Positions 61,503-64,000 of a stretch of 64,000 nucleotides of DNA are shown one piece after another. Position 1 is the first letter of the stretch. Each line of letters begins with the position of its first letter. A program made the position numbers and the translations under genes. Origin of the DNA: Styela clava. Taxonomy: Eukaryota > Chordata > Ascidiacea > Stolidobranchia > Styelidae. Under the pieces are notes generated by a model. It did no database searches, had not been told where the DNA came from, and saw only the letters and a list, made by a program, of their open reading frames with translations. The stretch is taken from the NCBI RefSeq assembly GCF_964204865.1, contig NC_135261.1, positions 16,306,001-16,370,000 on the forward strand, in the 5' to 3' direction.

Positions 61503-64000
61503 ATGGAAAATAAATCAAGCAGTGATTATGAGTCGGTGCATGGACGATGCCTGGATATGTGCCCAGAATCTGAAATGAAATTCAGAGAAGCAAATAGGTT
61601 ACTTAGCTTATTTGAAGTTATGGATGGACATGAAAAAATCAGGCATCCAAAAGTAAGTCAAATAGCTTAGCAATGCGGTGATGTAAATTGAAAACTATTG
61701 AATAGATCTCATCAGCGCAGCATATAAATAACTGAATTTTGGTGAACTTCTGATGCTGTCATGCACGAAAGCCTTTGCCAAAGCAGAATTTTCATGCAAA
61801 ATCAATTCAATAATTTGCTTTAAATATACAGTCAGTTTTGCATACCGTACCTTACGGTACTGTATTACTTCCTCAAAACGAAGGGAATTCTAATCTAAAT
61901 TTTTTCTGCCAATGACTAATTCAACTTTGTACTTCTGTGGTGCTATTATGAACTATTGACTATCAGACTATGTTTTAGAAAGAGTGCATGATCATTGTTA
62001 TTCACAGAGTAGACTAGCGCTTTATGAATTTTCACGATCGGACAATATTTGCGAATAGACTATCATGCGATTTATACTACATAGATCTTCTCTCTGCATC
62101 AAATAGTGTGATCCAACCAAATGTGTCAAAGAGTTTAGAAGATCTGCTGCTGGGGAAAAGTTGAATGATGCAGATCAGTTGCGACCTGCAAAAGTTTTGC
62201 TTCAAACTGTTGACTATCTTCTTGCAAAAATTGCAACTAGAAGAGATGTTCCATTTGATGTGGTATATGATTTCGTATTTGACAGGTGAGTCTATTTGAT
62301 AGAATATTAGACTGCATTTAACGGGTACCTAACCGTACGTACCTAACGTACTTCTAGTGGGCGTAGCATAACAATTTTTTGATATGTCAATCCTAACCCC
62401 CATATGATTACGCCATCCAAAAATTAAATCACTACAACATCACAATCACGTCATAGAGCTTGCCAAATATACGCACGATCGACCGAAATGGCATTGGCGC
62501 CGACGATAAAGAACTGACTGACGTTATCGGTCTCTCTCCTATTGGAATCGTTGCGACGAGTAAACGAGAGAAATAACTGTTCGATTTCGGGTGCTCGTTT
62601 GCGCGTCTTGGATGGCAGTTCGTATAGTTTGAAGAGCTCTATTACGTCACTGTGACGTCGTAATGACGTAATTTTGGGATGGTGTAGTCAGGTGGGGGTT
62701 AGGATCGATACGTGAAAAAATTGACATGCTACGCCCACTGGAAGTATGTTAGGTAAGAAACTACATGAGACCCCATTTAACTTGTATATTGCTGTAATTT
62801 CCCAGGGCATCCTTTTACTGTTTTCGTAGCATGATGATGGTTGTTATCTTTAAAAATACTCAAGTTTGAAGATGGCTCAGTTTGGTGTTATAGTATTTTT
62901 GCACTCTATTTTATACAATAAAACTGTTGTCTATTTGTGATGTAATTATTGTATTGGCAAGATTTGATTTGACATTAATACAGTTAACTTCTAGATAAAA
63001 TTATATATAAATCACCGAGAATTTGTTAAATCATTGCAAACCTTGGACCTACACTGTAAAGTGGAGAGCTAGACTCATTATTGCTGCAGTATATTCTATG
63101 TCGTTGGTGCTTTTTCGCTTTTTCGATAAATTATGTCCAAATGATAATTGACCATTTAATAATTTCTTTACATGTATATGTAGTACCCCAGTATATGTTT
63201 CAGGGGTGGTTGTTCATCATATTTGATTTAAACTCAAGATTTCATCTTTCACAGAATAAATAAATAAGTCTGATGTAGTCTTAACTGGTTCGGTATTGAA
63301 ATTGATTATTGGCAACTTATCTGTTATATGAACAAAATAATCACATTTAGCCACAATTTTCTTTAAATTTTTTCAACAGATTGAGAAGTGTTCGCCAAGA
63401 TATGGTAATTCAACAAATACACTTGAAAGATCCACATCTTGCAGCTTGTATAATAGAGAAATGCTATCGTTTTTATGCTTTCGCTTTGTTTGTTATAAAG
63501 CGGTACAATCTCGTGTCAATAGACAGACATATTCACCGGACACATATGAAGCAATGTCTACAATCATTGGTAGAAATTTATAGATCTTTTCCGGTGGAAA
63601 AGACTCTTAACAACTCTTCAGAATTTTTAGCATGTTACGTGATATTCAATTCAGAATCAAATATTTTTGAAGAATTTTTGATGAACTTTTCTAAAGGAAT
63701 AAGGATGGAAGAACCATTGCAAACTGCTATTCAATTATACCGTGCTGTGCTTCAAAATAACTTTGTCAGAGTTTTCAAATTGTTTTCGCTTCTTAAAAGC
63801 AACGAATATTATTTACCGTTATTATCTTTTATAGAAAATATTCAAAAATATAGGACTAAAGTTGTTTCTGTTCTTTCTCATTCCCATAATTCAAAACAAT
63901 GTTCATTTCCACCTGAGATTTTATTGAAATGGTTGTTGCTAAGTGATCGTGCAAGTGTATTGCAAATTTGTGCAGGGCATGGCATGAATGTAAATGAAAA
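61503..64000 (+). CDS. SAC3D1: SAC3/GANP-domain protein, SAC3D1-like, 3' end beyond window
   Basis: Three coding exons visible: 61,503-61,652; 62,107-62,285; 63,380 to beyond 64,000; about 316 residues so far. Residues 15-22 are RCLDMCPE, the signature opening of SAC3/GANP proteins. Exon 2 has VKEFRRSAAGE, LRPAKVLLQTVDYLL and DVVYDFVFDR; exon 3 has the long helical repeat region. The order and motifs match vertebrate SAC3D1 (SHD1), a short member of the family lacking the large extensions of MCM3AP/GANP. By family these proteins act in centrosome duplication or spindle function and are related to the TREX-2 mRNA-export scaffold. The ATG was chosen because it is 15 codons before the signature motif and follows stops. 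Intron 2 hosts a MITE (62,341-62,755). Confidence 0.9.
62341..62755. mobile_element. MITE with about 80-bp inverted repeats in SAC3D1 intron 2
   Basis: Left arm ACCTAACGTACTTCTAGTGG then GCGTAGCAT, CCTAACCCCCAT and ACGCCATCC; the right arm is the inverse (GGGATGGTGT, GGTGGGGGTTAGGAT, ATGCTACGCCCACTGGAAGT, ATGTTAGGT). 415 bp, non-coding. Confidence 0.88.

Noticed and set aside
1-64000. CRISPR arrays, bacterial operons, ribosome binding sites, tRNA or rRNA genes
   Set aside because: No regularly spaced direct repeats, no polycistronic gene packing, and no cloverleaf or rRNA core that I could recognise; intron structure is clearly animal nuclear.

Overview
This is eukaryotic, animal nuclear DNA. 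Genes are split into many short exons (about 70-200 bp) with GT-AG introns, the sequence is AT-rich, and intergenic and intronic space is full of cut-and-paste DNA transposon debris. The genes (chordate-type complement/selectin-like modules, effector caspases with human caspase-3 spacing, RPA3, SAC3D1, an expanded rhodopsin-type GPCR pair) and their compactness suggest an invertebrate chordate, most likely an ascidian tunicate. This is an inference; species cannot be fixed from the sequence alone.

Layout. (1) 1-11,922, minus strand: two tandem paralogous class A GPCR genes with identical exon phases. The complete one (8,924-11,922) has nine coding exons and 374 residues. The second (1-5,606) runs off the left edge, and its intron 7 carries a decayed retroelement. 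(2) 12,500-15,790: a broken THAP-domain relic and a dead hAT transposon with another hAT-like element nested in it. (3) 17,814-20,364, plus strand: complete RPA3 (four exons, 119 aa) with a hAT MITE in intron 1. (4) 20,365-26,138: gene-poor, with palindromic MITEs. (5) 26,139-33,971, plus strand: a complete 13-exon gene for a secreted 643-residue protein of unusual architecture: signal peptide, one Ly6/uPAR three-finger domain, five six-cysteine selectin-type sushi domains, and a von Willebrand A domain with an intact MIDAS. (6) 35,205-52,122: a tandem segmental duplication, each copy carrying an effector-caspase gene. The first copy is intact; the second has a one-base deletion in the small-subunit exon and a 2.2 kb transposon insertion upstream. 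(7) 52,150-60,730: a pile of nested hAT-type elements and MITEs, several with clean 8-bp target duplications. (8) 61,503-64,000, plus strand: the first three coding exons of a SAC3D1-like SAC3/GANP gene, open at the right edge.

The genes do not form one pathway. The GPCR pair and the caspase pair are local duplications; RPA3 and SAC3D1 are housekeeping. The Ly6-sushi-vWA protein looks like an extracellular recognition molecule and is the most unusual coding feature. The duplicated caspase block also works as a natural clock: comparing copies gives empty sites for several MITE and hAT insertions.

All exon boundaries were read by eye from GT/AG signals, continuous reading phase and paralogue comparison. 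No alignment or database search was run.
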